A DNA stretch of 64,000 bases from Acholeplasmataceae bacterium (lineage in GTDB: Bacteria > Bacillota_I > Bacilli_A > Acholeplasmatales > Acholeplasmataceae), in NCBI GenBank assembly GCA_007692425.1, contig RECG01000019.1:1-64000 (forward strand), read 5' to 3'. The notes under the pieces are model-generated. The model was not told where the DNA came from, did no database searches, and worked only from the letters and a program-made list of their open reading frames with translations. The stretch's first letter is position 1. Every line of letters begins with the position of its first letter. The position numbers and the translations under genes were made by a program. This document shows, one piece after another, positions 43,187 to 51,813 of this stretch.

Positions 43187-43215
43187 ATTATATCTTAGAT
43201 AGGCTTTCAAGTCAA
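43187..43215 (-). promoter_or_regulatory. Strong sigma-A promoter of rny
   Basis: Minus-strand TTGACT (43210-43215), 17-bp spacer, TATAAT (43187-43192), giving a leader of about 65 nt. Confidence 0.85.
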
Positions 43216-43317
43216 TCAAATAACCGGATGGATGTGGTTTTGATTGATGATTGGCCGTCAATCGGTGAAAAACATGGTCATGATGTAGAAATCCCTCGCA
43301 TTTTGGCGAATGTATTG

Positions 43318-43323
43318 TATAAT
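43318..43323 (+). promoter_or_regulatory. -10 box for the plus-strand membrane-anchored protein gene
   Basis: TATAAT 31 bp before the start codon; no convincing -35. Confidence 0.45.
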
Positions 43324-43354
43324 GGTACATGAATATGTATGAAGGAGACTCAAG

Positions 43355-43966
43355 ATGCCCAAAACACAAACCAAACAAACCTTCTGGAGTTGGGTCCACC
43401 AAAATCGTTTGAAGGTTGTCACACTCATGTTTCTGGTGTTGACACCGATTGCCTTGGTGATGATTGCCTATATCGGATCTTATACGGCAAACCGCCAATT
43501 TCACTTTGATCTTGAAGTGACGGAGGAGACCGTTTTTATCAAGGATTTTCAGGATATTGATGACACCAATCCCATTACCTTGACCATCGAATGGCTCGAG
43601 CTCAGGCATCCGGTTGAAAACGAAGATGGCTCGCTGAGCGGCGGTTATTATCGTTTCAGTATCGGTTATGAAGTCGAACAAGGCTTCGCCATTAGCCAGG
43701 TCAGGGTGACCTCGTTGTTGCAGACCGACTGGGTGCCCATGCGTGCACTGGGCCCGGTCATGCAGGCGATTGCCACCACGGGCACAAACGTCACGGTCCA
43801 GTTCAACTATCGTCTGCCGGTCAGTCCATTGTGGTTTGTCACGGTGGAAGAGCCGACTTTGTATCTGCGTGTGAATTACACGCAGACGATTGCTGACATT
43901 CCGACACAGCGCGAGATTTACATCCGTTATCCCCTCAAGGACATCAATCCCAACACCGTCAATTGA
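43355..43966 (+). CDS. Membrane-anchored hypothetical protein, 203 aa
   Basis: Unrecognised. A basic N-terminus (MPKTQTKQ), one membrane span at about 20-42, then an extracytoplasmic, beta-rich domain of about 160 residues (FHFDLEVTEETVFIKDF, TLTIEWLELRHP, TLYLRVNYTQTI). It looks like a signal-anchored beta-sandwich. SD GAAGGAG, a TATAAT and a strong terminator make it a single plus-strand gene set between rny and recA. There is no evidence for function. Confidence 0.8.
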   Translation: MPKTQTKQTFWSWVHQNRLKVVTLMFLVLTPIALVMIAYIGSYTANRQFHFDLEVTEETVFIKDFQDIDDTNPITLTIEWLELRHPVENEDGSLSGGYYRFSIGYEVEQGFAISQVRVTSLLQTDWVPMRALGPVMQAIATTGTNVTVQFNYRLPVSPLWFVTVEEPTLYLRVNYTQTIADIPTQREIYIRYPLKDINPNTVN

Positions 43967-43976
43967 TCATTAAATC

Positions 43977-44011
43977 AAAGCCCTGTCCATCCGGAACAGG
44001 GCTTTTTTTTA
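43977..44011. terminator. Bidirectional terminator between the hypothetical gene and recA
   Basis: AAAGCCCTGT and ACAGGGCTTT pair around a 9-nt loop, followed by more T on the plus strand; the A-run before the stem serves recA less well. Confidence 0.88.
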
Positions 44012-45010
44012 TGCTGAGTACTTAATATTGTAATGATCAAGAACTTGTTGATGGAGCGCATCGTAGACATCGGGATGGTCGACCAGGTATTGTTTGGCGT
44101 TTTCTCGTCCTTGACCGATTTTTTCGCCCTTGTAGGCGAACCAGGCACCCGATTTTTGAATCAGGTCGAGGTCGGTCGCGAGATCGACCAGTTCGCCGGT
44201 CTTGGAGATGCCCTGTCCGTAAATGATGTCGACCGCCGCCACCTTGAACGGGGGTGCGACCTTGTTTTTGACAACCTTGATGTTGGCCTTGTTGCCAATG
44301 ACATCAGCACCGTTCTTGATTTGTTCGCTTCGTCTGATTTCCAGACGGACCGACGAATAAAACTTGAGGGCGCGCCCGCCCGGCGTGATTTCGGGATTGC
44401 CGAACATGATGCCGACCTTCTCCCTGATCTGGTTGATGAAAATCGCCATGGTGCCTGATTTCGAGATGGCACCTGACAGTTTGCGCATCGCCTGGCTCAT
44501 CAGCCTGGCCTGCAGACCGACATGGGAATCCCCCATCTCACCATTGATTTCCGCTTCCGGTACCAGCGCGGCGACCGAGTCGATGACCACGGCATCGACC
44601 GAACCGCTGCGAATCAGCGCTTCAGCGATTTCCAAGGCCTGCTCGCCCGTATCGGGTTGTGAGAGAATCAGGTTGTCGATATCCACGCCAAGTCTTTTGG
44701 CATACTGGGGGTCAAGCGCATGTTCAGCATCGATGAACGCCACATAGCCGCCCCTTTTCTGGACTTCGGCGATGGCATGCAACGCCAAGGTGGTTTTCCC
44801 TGAGCTTTCCGGCCCATAAATCTCGATGATCCGGCCTTTGGGGTAACCACCGATCCCTAAGGCGATATCCAAGGCAAGCGATCCCGTGGGCATCGCGGCG
44901 ACATGACGGTCAGCCTCGTCACCCAGACGCATGATCGCACCTTTTCCATATTGTTTTTCAATTTGTCGCATTGCGTTTTCAAGCGCTTGGCCACGTTTGT
45001 CCTTGTCCAT
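44009..45010 (-). CDS. recA: Recombinase RecA
   Basis: Strand-exchange ATPase of homologous recombination and SOS induction. 333 aa. Walker [10 protein letters not shown] at about 66-74, [20 protein letters not shown] (Walker B and loop 1), [26 protein letters not shown] (loop 2 region). The C-terminal acidic tail is short. TTG at 45025 opens the frame; ATG 45010 follows GGAGGA. No LexA-like box was seen upstream; it lies 45 nt after pgsA. Confidence 0.98.
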   Translation of the reverse strand: MDKDKRGQALENAMRQIEKQYGKGAIMRLGDEADRHVAAMPTGSLALDIALGIGGYPKGRIIEIYGPESSGKTTLALHAIAEVQKRGGYVAFIDAEHALDPQYAKRLGVDIDNLILSQPDTGEQALEIAEALIRSGSVDAVVIDSVAALVPEAEINGEMGDSHVGLQARLMSQAMRKLSGAISKSGTMAIFINQIREKVGIMFGNPEITPGGRALKFYSSVRLEIRRSEQIKNGADVIGNKANIKVVKNKVAPPFKVAAVDIIYGQGISKTGELVDLATDLDLIQKSGAWFAYKGEKIGQGRENAKQYLVDHPDVYDALHQQVLDHYNIKYSA

Positions 45011-45055
45011 GAAATGTTCCTCCAACTCATGATAGTGTCACGTTGATGATTTTAC

Positions 45056-45625
45056 TTATACTTGTTCGAAAATGGTGGCATTGTTTTTGATGAGATAGTC
45101 AATCCCGCTGACAGCCGTCAGGATGATCGCCAGCCAAAAGACCAGGTTGCCGACCAGCAAAGGCATCGAAAAATCATTGAAAAGCAAGATGAAAAGGGCC
45201 AGCATCGTCACCAATGTCTTGACTTTGCCGAACGGCGAAGCAGCAATGACCTTGCCTTTGTCGACGGCGAGAAGACGGATGCCGGTCACCATGAACTCAC
45301 GCATGATGACAATCAGGACCGCCCACATCGGAATACGGTCGGGTTGTTTGAGCATGACGGCCAGCAAGGCTGTCACGATTAACATCTTGTCAGCGAGCGG
45401 ATCGAGAAATTTGCCAAAGTTGGTGATTTGGCCGTTTTTTCTCGCAACCAGGCCGTCAAAATAATCGGTCCAGGCGGCGATGACAAACAAGATGCCGAAA
45501 ATCAACTCTCCGAGGGTCAACCCTAAAAAGCCGCTGTCTGCGGCCAGCACATCAATGGAAATGACGATGACCATGACGGGGATGACAAAGATTCTCGAAA
45601 GGGTCAATTTATTGGCAAGTGTCAT
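45056..45625 (-). CDS. pgsA: CDP-diacylglycerol-glycerol-3-phosphate 3-phosphatidyltransferase
   Basis: Makes phosphatidylglycerophosphate, the precursor of phosphatidylglycerol. 189 aa with about five spans and the CDP-alcohol phosphotransferase motif: TDYFDGLVARKNGQITNFGKFLDPLADK (DxxDGxxARxxxxxxxxGxxxDxxxD). SD GAGGAG. It precedes recA as in Bacillus (pgsA-cinA-recA), but cinA is absent. Confidence 0.96.
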   Translation of the reverse strand: MTLANKLTLSRIFVIPVMVIVISIDVLAADSGFLGLTLGELIFGILFVIAAWTDYFDGLVARKNGQITNFGKFLDPLADKMLIVTALLAVMLKQPDRIPMWAVLIVIMREFMVTGIRLLAVDKGKVIAASPFGKVKTLVTMLALFILLFNDFSMPLLVGNLVFWLAIILTAVSGIDYLIKNNATIFEQV

Positions 45626-45679
45626 CTGTCGCTCCTCTTTCTATCTGTTTCTATTTTAACATATTTTGGTGGTTTGCAG

Positions 45680-45708
45680 TTGCATTTTGAAATGCCTTTT
45701 GGTACAAT
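45680..45708 (+). promoter_or_regulatory. Sigma-A-type promoter of rpsT
   Basis: TTGCAT (45680-45685), 17-bp spacer, TACAAT (45703-45708), 28 bp before the start. Confidence 0.78.
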
Positions 45709-45736
45709 AAGTTTGCGCGTTATGGGAGGTGAAATC

Positions 45737-45997
45737 ATGGCGAACATCAAACAACAAGCCAAACGGAATAAAACCAATGAAAAACGTCGTTTGCGGAACG
45801 CTGCTTTCAAGTCATCTGTCAAAACCGCGATCAAGCATGTCGAGCGTGCTGTTGCAGCCAATGACAAGGAAAAAGCGGTCGCTTCGCTGTCGTTGGCCAA
45901 CAAGAAGTTGGACAAGGGTTTGACGAAGGGTATTTATCACAAGAACTTCGTGGCCAGACACAAATCCCAATTGGCACAAATGATCAATAACATGTAA
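45737..45997 (+). CDS. rpsT: 30S ribosomal protein S20
   Basis: Small-subunit protein that binds 16S rRNA near the 5' domain. 86 aa, canonical length, starting MANIKQQAKRNKTNEKRRLRN and ending HKSQLAQMINNM. Longer frames reach 45674, but ATG 45737 follows GGGAGGT. It is monocistronic and on the opposite strand from holA, as in Bacillus. Confidence 0.97.
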   Translation: MANIKQQAKRNKTNEKRRLRNAAFKSSVKTAIKHVERAVAANDKEKAVASLSLANKKLDKGLTKGIYHKNFVARHKSQLAQMINNM

Positions 45998-46024
45998 GAT
46001 GCATCCCGGATGTGTCTTTTTTTT
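45998..46024 (+). terminator. Terminator of rpsT
   Basis: GATGCA and TGTGTC (with two G-U pairs) around TCCCGGA, then T8. It reaches the end of the convergent exonuclease gene. Confidence 0.65.
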
Positions 46025-46677
46025 CAGCTTTTTTCAATCTCCCTCATCCCGCCTCTTTGCGGGACATAACGGACATGGGGCAGGCGCAGGCCCGAGACCG
46101 CATATTTGGGATTGTAGCCGATGACATTGACATAGGCGTCAATGTTGTCCTGTTCCGCCTGCATGGCCTTAAGGACCGCATATGTCGCCCGGACATCGTC
46201 AATGCCGCGATGGGTGTTTTTCACATCGACCTGATAAGTCTGGACCGCGCTTTCAAGACGATGTGGATAAGGGTGACGGTCACGATAGACGGCCATCACA
46301 TCGAGGATATCGTTCTTGATTTCGAATTGCGGCTGCCAATAACGGCGGATGAACGCATGCAAAAACGACAAATCGAACTGCAGGTTGTAGGCGACCAGCA
46401 ACGTGTGCGCGTCATAAAGATTGAACAATTGTTGAAAAGCTGATTCAGGTGACACGCCATCGGTCCGAAGCATCGCATCGGTGATGCCGGTGATCTGGGT
46501 GATTTTCAAAGGCAATGGATGACCGACTTGGACCAGGATATTAAGATGATCGACCTCTTCGAAACCATTGTCTTTTTTAGACAAGACAATCGCGCCGATT
46601 TCGATAATCTGGTCGAACTGGGGATGAAGACCGGTCGTTTCAAAATCAAAGACCAGGATCTTGTCATGACGGTTCAT
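46024..46677 (-). CDS. DnaQ-like 3'-5' exonuclease (DEDDh)
   Basis: Stand-alone exonuclease of the DNA polymerase III epsilon/PolC-exo family. 217 aa with motif I FDFETTGL (Asp10, Glu12), motif II VAYNLQFDLSFLH, and motif III HRGIDDVRATYAVLKA (His and Asp). The C-terminal 45 residues are an extension without known motif (YAVSGLRLPHVRY). It could act in proofreading, repair or RNA turnover. It follows holA by 4 nt and is an insertion relative to the Bacillus order. Confidence 0.88.
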   Translation of the reverse strand: MNRHDKILVFDFETTGLHPQFDQIIEIGAIVLSKKDNGFEEVDHLNILVQVGHPLPLKITQITGITDAMLRTDGVSPESAFQQLFNLYDAHTLLVAYNLQFDLSFLHAFIRRYWQPQFEIKNDILDVMAVYRDRHPYPHRLESAVQTYQVDVKNTHRGIDDVRATYAVLKAMQAEQDNIDAYVNVIGYNPKYAVSGLRLPHVRYVPQRGGMREIEKS

Positions 46678-46681
46678 GCGT

Positions 46682-47629
46682 TCACGCTCCTAATAAATAC
46701 AGCTCGACACCGAGCTTTTTTTCGATTTTACCGGACTTGATCTCGAAATCGAGCAAGGCCAGTTTTTTCAGGTGTCTCTCGAGCATGTCTAAAGACAATG
46801 CCTTGGCATTTTTCACCAAATAGTAGGCACGTCCGCTTTTGATGTTGAAATGATTGGCGATCTGGTCCTGGCGATACCCTTTGTCGAGCAGCAGTTTGGC
46901 ATGCATCAGCTCACGGATCTTGCCGGCGATATTCGACAAGATACGCAAGGGGTCCTCGTTCAAGGCGACCAGGTCGTAAAAAATCTCGATGGTTTTGGCT
47001 TGGTTGTTGTCCAAGAGGGCGTTGGTCAGTTCGAAAATGTTTTCTTCGAGGTTTCGGCTGACCAGGCCGATGACGTCATCGGTCTGGATGCGTTTGCCTT
47101 CGTAGGCAAAAAGCATCAACTTCTCCGCTTCCTGGCAAAACAGATACAAGTCATGACCAACCCGTTCGATCAAGGCTTCGACTGCCTCGTCGCTGATTTG
47201 ATAATCGTGTGTTTGAAAATGCTTTTTAATAAAGTCAGGCAAATCCTTTTTATCGATGTCGGGCACATCTTCGATATAGGCGTGGTTGAAAAGCGCTTCA
47301 CCCAGGGGCGTCGATTCCGGCAGGATTTCATCAAGGGCGATGATCAGGGTGACGTCGGGGTTGGGCTTTTTCAAGTAGGTTGTCCAGGCCTTGATGATGT
47401 CGTCTTCTTCTTTCGCGAGTGCCTGCAGGTTGTCTACGACGATGATTTTGCGCTCAGCAAAAAAGGAGACCGTCTGCAAGTCTTCCAAGACGTCATCAGA
47501 ACTGTTTTCCAACAAATCATAACGGATGATGTTGATGTCATCGACAGCCAACGAGCGGATTTTGTCTTCGATGGCCCGGCTGACCAGAAAATCATTTTTG
47601 CCGTGATAGAGATAGATCAATTCAGCCAT
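46682..47629 (-). CDS. holA: DNA polymerase III subunit delta
   Basis: Clamp-loader subunit that opens the sliding clamp. 315 aa; the sequence has the family layout with LIYLYHGKNDFLVSRAIEDKI at the N-terminus, RKIIVVDNL, the NPDVTLIIALDE strand, and a C-terminal helical collar (RILSNIAGKIRELMHAKLLLDKGY). Position after comEC matches Bacillus yqeN. Confidence 0.94.
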   Translation of the reverse strand: MAELIYLYHGKNDFLVSRAIEDKIRSLAVDDINIIRYDLLENSSDDVLEDLQTVSFFAERKIIVVDNLQALAKEEDDIIKAWTTYLKKPNPDVTLIIALDEILPESTPLGEALFNHAYIEDVPDIDKKDLPDFIKKHFQTHDYQISDEAVEALIERVGHDLYLFCQEAEKLMLFAYEGKRIQTDDVIGLVSRNLEENIFELTNALLDNNQAKTIEIFYDLVALNEDPLRILSNIAGKIRELMHAKLLLDKGYRQDQIANHFNIKSGRAYYLVKNAKALSLDMLERHLKKLALLDFEIKSGKIEKKLGVELYLLGA

Positions 47630-47668
47630 GGGACACTTCCTTCCTGACTTGTTCTCATTATACCAAAG

Positions 47669-49759
47669 TCACGCGTCGAATGGTAGGTATAGCACCCACT
47701 TTTCGCGCTTTTTGAGACGACTGAAAAGGACGGTGCCCATCGTGTCGGTGCGATAAATGAGCGCACCGTGACCGGCCAGTCTGGCCATGACACAATCGTG
47801 GGGAAAACGATGCCGGTTTTCAAAGCCGAGTGAGATGACGGCGACCGTCGGATCGACATGCTCAAGAAAACGTGACGTGGTCGATGTCCGCGAGCCATGA
47901 TGACCGACTTTCAAGACATCGCTTTTCAAACGGATGCCATAATGATCGACGAGATCATGCTCAGCTTCCATTTCCATGTCGCCCGTGAACATGAAGATTG
48001 TGCCTGACAAATTGACTTGCAAGACCAGTGAATTGTTGTTGGGGGATCCATAATCCTGGAGCGGCCCCAGCACATGGAAGACAAACGGATGACAATGCAA
48101 CAGCGTGCCGGCTGCAGGACGCGTGACATGGACGTGGCTGACCGGATAATCATCATAGGGACTCAAGACCAGTCGATCCGTGCGGATCCGGCCAAGCACA
48201 TCATCTGCTTCGCGGATGTGGTCCATGTGACTGTGGGTGAGCACCAGATAGTCAAGCCGGTGGATACCATGATTGTTTAAGAATGAGACGACGCCGACAT
48301 ACGCGTCGATGACCACGTTGCATGTCCGGCTCTGGATGACGATCGAATCGCCTTGACCGACATCCAAAACATAGACTTTCACGTCGTGCGGATGGAGATG
48401 GTAAACCAGTGCCAGCACGAAGACGCCGGCCAGCAAGGCCAGTCGTCTGATGAACACCAGTGGACGCTCTGACATCAACAGAAAGGCGAGCATGACGCCG
48501 TACGTGATCATCAAGACAAGCGGCAAGGCCGGCAACTCAAACACGACATGGCGTTGTTCGAGGGCCTGGATGAACGTTTCAAACAGCACGGTCAGCCGAT
48601 GATAAGGTTGATCGAAAGCAGGCATCACGCCGACAATCAACGCACCGAGGAAAAGCGGTCTGGTCAACCACCAGATGAACACGGGCATCAACACCCAGGA
48701 CAACGGGGCGACCCGCAGAAAGAATGGCAGGGCCGTCAACTGGACAATGATGACAATCCTCAAGCCTTTCATGTATCCCTCATGATGTTCATAGGAAGAT
48801 TCGGTCAGCGTCAATGCCAGCAAGATGAGAAATGAAAGCAAGAAACCGAGGTGAAACAGCCAGGCGATGTTGACAAGCAACATGACATAAAAGACGACAA
48901 ACAAGCCATCAAGACGGACATATCCCCATTCGAAACGACGATTGAGACCATCAAACACAAACTTAAGAAAGAGACGTACCACCGCGATCGAAAAGGCTTG
49001 AAGATAGAGACACACACCGAAAAACAACAACATGATGATCGTTTGGAGATGGGTCGGGACGTCTAAGACAAACAGCATGCGTCTGACAATCCCCATCAAG
49101 ACATAAAGATGGAGTCCTGACACGCTGAATAAATAAAGAACGCCGGTGGCCCTGAAGACGGCTTGTTGTTCATGGTCGAATGCGCGTTCACCGAAGATGA
49201 ACGCCTGGAGATAATCTTTGGAGGCGAGGTCGTCAAAGCGCTCGATCCATGTCTGCCGTGGCTGCCAGAGTGAGAAGCCGGTCGTGACATGAGTCACCTC
49301 ATCGATGACCATCCGGCCACGGACACCTTTGGCCAGATGGAAGGTGTGGGCGTCGAATCCGAAAGGGACGGTTTGTCTGCGGTAGAGACGTGTCTGTCCG
49401 CGGAGAAACAACGCATCGCCCAAGGCATGTGCGCCGTGGGGTCGGCGCACATGATAAAGACCCCCTTCGTGACGGATGGTGAGACGGTCTTGAAATGACA
49501 AGGTCTCAATGTTGACGACTTTTACTTTCGCGTCGATCCGTTCCGGGACCGGGTGTTGGATGAACAGCGTGAATCTGACAAAAATCAAAGAGGCAAGCAC
49601 CGACAGCCAGATCAAAGGCAGTTGCTTGCGCAAGCACCAGGTGTAGCCCAGGAAGACGATCAACACCCACGGATGCACCAACCCCAGGACAAAGATGAAA
49701 AGACCGAGTCCCAGGACATGCAGGTCAGTTAAGCGTGACGTAAGGTCTGATTTTCTCAA
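47669..49759 (-). CDS. comEC: Competence protein ComEC (DNA uptake channel)
   Basis: Polytopic membrane protein that carries single-stranded transforming DNA into the cytosol. 696 aa: N-terminal spans and OB-like external part (VPERIDAKVKVVN, FLRGQTRL), a central competence domain with many spans (FIFGERAFDHEQQAVFRATG onward), and a C-terminal beta-lactamase-like domain with VGQGDSIVIQ, LTHSHMDHIREADD and VGHHGSRTSTT. The start is uncertain: the frame opens with TTG at 49759 inside comEA without a clear Shine-Dalgarno; a later GTG or TTG start is possible. Confidence 0.94.
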   Translation of the reverse strand: MRKSDLTSRLTDLHVLGLGLFIFVLGLVHPWVLIVFLGYTWCLRKQLPLIWLSVLASLIFVRFTLFIQHPVPERIDAKVKVVNIETLSFQDRLTIRHEGGLYHVRRPHGAHALGDALFLRGQTRLYRRQTVPFGFDAHTFHLAKGVRGRMVIDEVTHVTTGFSLWQPRQTWIERFDDLASKDYLQAFIFGERAFDHEQQAVFRATGVLYLFSVSGLHLYVLMGIVRRMLFVLDVPTHLQTIIMLLFFGVCLYLQAFSIAVVRLFLKFVFDGLNRRFEWGYVRLDGLFVVFYVMLLVNIAWLFHLGFLLSFLILLALTLTESSYEHHEGYMKGLRIVIIVQLTALPFFLRVAPLSWVLMPVFIWWLTRPLFLGALIVGVMPAFDQPYHRLTVLFETFIQALEQRHVVFELPALPLVLMITYGVMLAFLLMSERPLVFIRRLALLAGVFVLALVYHLHPHDVKVYVLDVGQGDSIVIQSRTCNVVIDAYVGVVSFLNNHGIHRLDYLVLTHSHMDHIREADDVLGRIRTDRLVLSPYDDYPVSHVHVTRPAAGTLLHCHPFVFHVLGPLQDYGSPNNNSLVLQVNLSGTIFMFTGDMEMEAEHDLVDHYGIRLKSDVLKVGHHGSRTSTTSRFLEHVDPTVAVISLGFENRHRFPHDCVMARLAGHGALIYRTDTMGTVLFSRLKKREKWVLYLPFDA

Positions 49760-50234
49760 GCGTGACCGGACCGATGTATTTGACCTTGATCAGATCGTCG
49801 ACATGCTGGAAAGGACCATGCGACTCACGATAGACCAGAAGCGACACCGCGATTTGTTCGTTGATGCCGGGGACAAGCAATAGTTCCTGGAATGATGCCG
49901 TGTTGACATTGACCAGCAAGACCGGGTTTGACTCCTGGGTTTGTTTCCGGTGGACGGTGACCTGGCGTTTACCACTGATCAATTCCCCGAAATGAAGCCC
50001 GTTCCAATCGGCCTCATCCGTCAAGCCACCGGCCAGGGTGATGACCGTGTCCAACGTGACCGGCTCATAAAAATGATAAGTGCCTGGAAAAACCACTTCT
50101 CCCATGATCTCGACGGTAAACGCAGGGGGCAGCATCGCCGCTTGGTCTTCGTGGATGACGGGGTCGGTCGTGGGAAAAAGCCATACGTTTAAAACAGCGG
50201 TGACCAGCAAGGTCAGATAGAACGCTTGTTTCAT
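49725..50234 (-). CDS. comEA: Competence protein ComEA (DNA receptor)
   Basis: Membrane-anchored DNA receptor for transformation. 169 aa: N-terminal signal anchor (about 4-20), an SLBB-like part (VEIMGEVVFPGTYHFYEPVT) and two helix-hairpin-helix units (TASFQELLLVPGINEQIA and VDDLIKVKYIGPVTLEKI). Overlaps comEC by 35 nt. The order comEA-comEC lacks comEB between, unlike Bacillus. With comEC it indicates capacity for natural transformation, though pilus genes are not in the window. Confidence 0.95.
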   Translation of the reverse strand: MKQAFYLTLLVTAVLNVWLFPTTDPVIHEDQAAMLPPAFTVEIMGEVVFPGTYHFYEPVTLDTVITLAGGLTDEADWNGLHFGELISGKRQVTVHRKQTQESNPVLLVNVNTASFQELLLVPGINEQIAVSLLVYRESHGPFQHVDDLIKVKYIGPVTLEKIRPYVTLN

Positions 50235-50278
50235 GATGATCCCTCCTGCCTTATATTAGGAGAAACCATCCTCTTTGC

Positions 50279-50947
50279 TTAAAACAAAAAATCGCCCGTT
50301 CGACGGGCGATGATGACATGTTTGCGGGGGTCGGGACCTTTGCTGACCTTGACCTTGAATCCGGTCGTCACGAGCATATCCAAAACCTCATGAAGGGGAT
50401 GGACATATTGCCTGATGACGGCTTCACCACCCGCATACTTGATGTGATGAAGCAACATCTTCCGACCGGCTTTGATGGTCCAGCGGTAAGGCATCGGGTC
50501 CTCTTCTTCCTCCACGAAATCCCGATAAAGGACGGGCACTGCCTCGGTATAAAGGTCAAAGATGAACAGCCCGCCGGGTTTCAAGGCGGCATGTATGTTT
50601 TGCAGGACTGTTTTGATGCCTTTGAAATAATTGATGACATCAAACATGGCCAAGACGACATCCACCTTGATGCCGAGTCTTTGACGCAAATCATGTTCAA
50701 AAAGCGGTGTGGAAAGACCTTGTTCCAACAGACGCTCCCGCGCAAGCGACAACATCATGGGATCGGCATCGATGCCAATGGCCTCATGACCGTTCGCCAG
50801 TAACAGGGCGAGCAGATAACCGCTGCCGCAACCCGCATCGACGATGGTGTCGTGTTCGCTCAAATAAGGTTTGATCATATCGTATATGGCTTGGTAATCA
50901 ACATCCGCCATCAACGTGTCATAAAGACGGGCAAAACGGTCAGACAA
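50279..50947 (-). CDS. yqeM: SAM-dependent methyltransferase (YqeM-like)
   Basis: Class I methyltransferase, 222 aa. Motif I IVDAGCGSGYLLALLLANG, motif II IGIDADP, a DVVLAMFDVINYF strand and LKPGGLFIFDLYTE. The substrate is unknown. It occupies the yqeM slot after rsfS, with 8-nt overlap. The last dozen codons form an intrinsic terminator. Confidence 0.9.
   Translation of the reverse strand: MSDRFARLYDTLMADVDYQAIYDMIKPYLSEHDTIVDAGCGSGYLLALLLANGHEAIGIDADPMMLSLARERLLEQGLSTPLFEHDLRQRLGIKVDVVLAMFDVINYFKGIKTVLQNIHAALKPGGLFIFDLYTEAVPVLYRDFVEEEEDPMPYRWTIKAGRKMLLHHIKYAGGEAVIRQYVHPLHEVLDMLVTTGFKVKVSKGPDPRKHVIIARRTGDFLF
50281..50311 (-). terminator. Intrinsic terminator embedded in the 3' end of yqeM
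   Basis: Minus-strand ATCGCCCGT, CGA loop, ACGGGCGAT and TTTTTTGTTTT, all before the stop codon at 50279-50281. It would separate comEA-comEC from the upstream operon. Confidence 0.88.
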
Positions 50948-51254
50948 TGCGTTTCACACCCATCAGTCGTTGATCAAATCCGTAAAAGACGCGGTCTTCT
51001 TCACGGAAAAGGTGAATGATGACATCATGCGTGTCAATCAACACCCAGGTGCCCCCTTTGCCTTCGACATGTTTGATGTCATCGGCCATCAGCGCTTTTT
51101 TCAAATAGTTGATGGCGGCGTTACCTTGGCGCTCGTTGGTGGTGGCGATGACGAAATAATCATAAAAGGGCGATCTGTTTTCAAAGTCATAGACCGCCAG
51201 GTCCCTGACTTTCAAATCTTCAAGCGTCTTGATGATGGTATCAAGTTTCTCCAC
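50940..51254 (-). CDS. rsfS: Ribosomal silencing factor RsfS
   Basis: Binds L14 and blocks subunit joining in starvation. 104 aa; VRDLAVYDFENRSPFYDYFVIATTNERQGNAA and KGGTWVLIDTHDVIIHLF are typical. Starts 1 nt after the yqeK stop. Confidence 0.95.
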   Translation of the reverse strand: MEKLDTIIKTLEDLKVRDLAVYDFENRSPFYDYFVIATTNERQGNAAINYLKKALMADDIKHVEGKGGTWVLIDTHDVIIHLFREEDRVFYGFDQRLMGVKRIV

Positions 51255-51255
51255 G

Positions 51256-51813
51256 TCATTCCTCCTTTTGGTAGTGGTGATAAGCCTCGAGTTGTTCGGG
51301 ATGAGGCCTCAATCCCGATTGGTTGAGATGGTCGATGATGATCTTCATGGCCATGAGAACGGCGTTGTCAAGATTCTTGGTGGCGAGCTGATACAATGCT
51401 TCGGTATCGATGAACCCTCTACCGGGTTCGCACAAATCAGCGACGAAGATGATTTGTTCAAGCCGGCCCATGCCGGCCCTGCCCCAGACATGATGACGGA
51501 TCGCGTCAAGCACCTCCGGATCACGGATGTTGAAGTCTCGTTCAAGCGCGACGGCCGCCGCATGGGCGTGGTATTGCACGGGCATATCCGCATAGCGTTT
51601 GATGATGGTGTCATCAAGCAGTGCGGTCTGGTCGTTGACATCATCGTTTTTCATGATGTCGTGATACCAGGCGGCCATGGCTGTCTTTTCAAGGTCGACA
51701 TCATGGATGCCGGCCAGTTTCAAGGCGGTATCGACCACGCCTTGGACATGGCCAAGCCGTCCGGGATCGTTTTTGAGTTTGTCAACGACACGTTTCCGGA
51801 TGGCGTCAATCAT
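51256..51813 (-). CDS. yqeK: HD-domain nucleotide phosphohydrolase YqeK
   Basis: Predicted Ap4A hydrolase (symmetrical), giving ADP. 185 aa with HD motifs RLGHVQGVVDTALKLA, AAWYHDIMKND, YHAHAAAVAL, IRHHVWGRAGMG and FVADLCEPGR. In many Bacillota nadD is directly upstream or fused; here yqeH is upstream with ATGA overlap. HHVWG replaces the usual HHTxG, a mild variation. Confidence 0.92.
   Translation of the reverse strand: MIDAIRKRVVDKLKNDPGRLGHVQGVVDTALKLAGIHDVDLEKTAMAAWYHDIMKNDDVNDQTALLDDTIIKRYADMPVQYHAHAAAVALERDFNIRDPEVLDAIRHHVWGRAGMGRLEQIIFVADLCEPGRGFIDTEALYQLATKNLDNAVLMAMKIIIDHLNQSGLRPHPEQLEAYHHYQKEE

Noticed and set aside
43172-43681. Minus-strand frame of 169 codons between rny and the plus-strand gene
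   Set aside because: It is antisense to the plus-strand membrane-anchored gene and runs through the rny promoter; the plus-strand gene has the signals.
45026-45055. LexA (SOS) box upstream of recA
   Set aside because: No CGAAC-N4-GTTCG-like sequence in the 45-nt gap or nearby.
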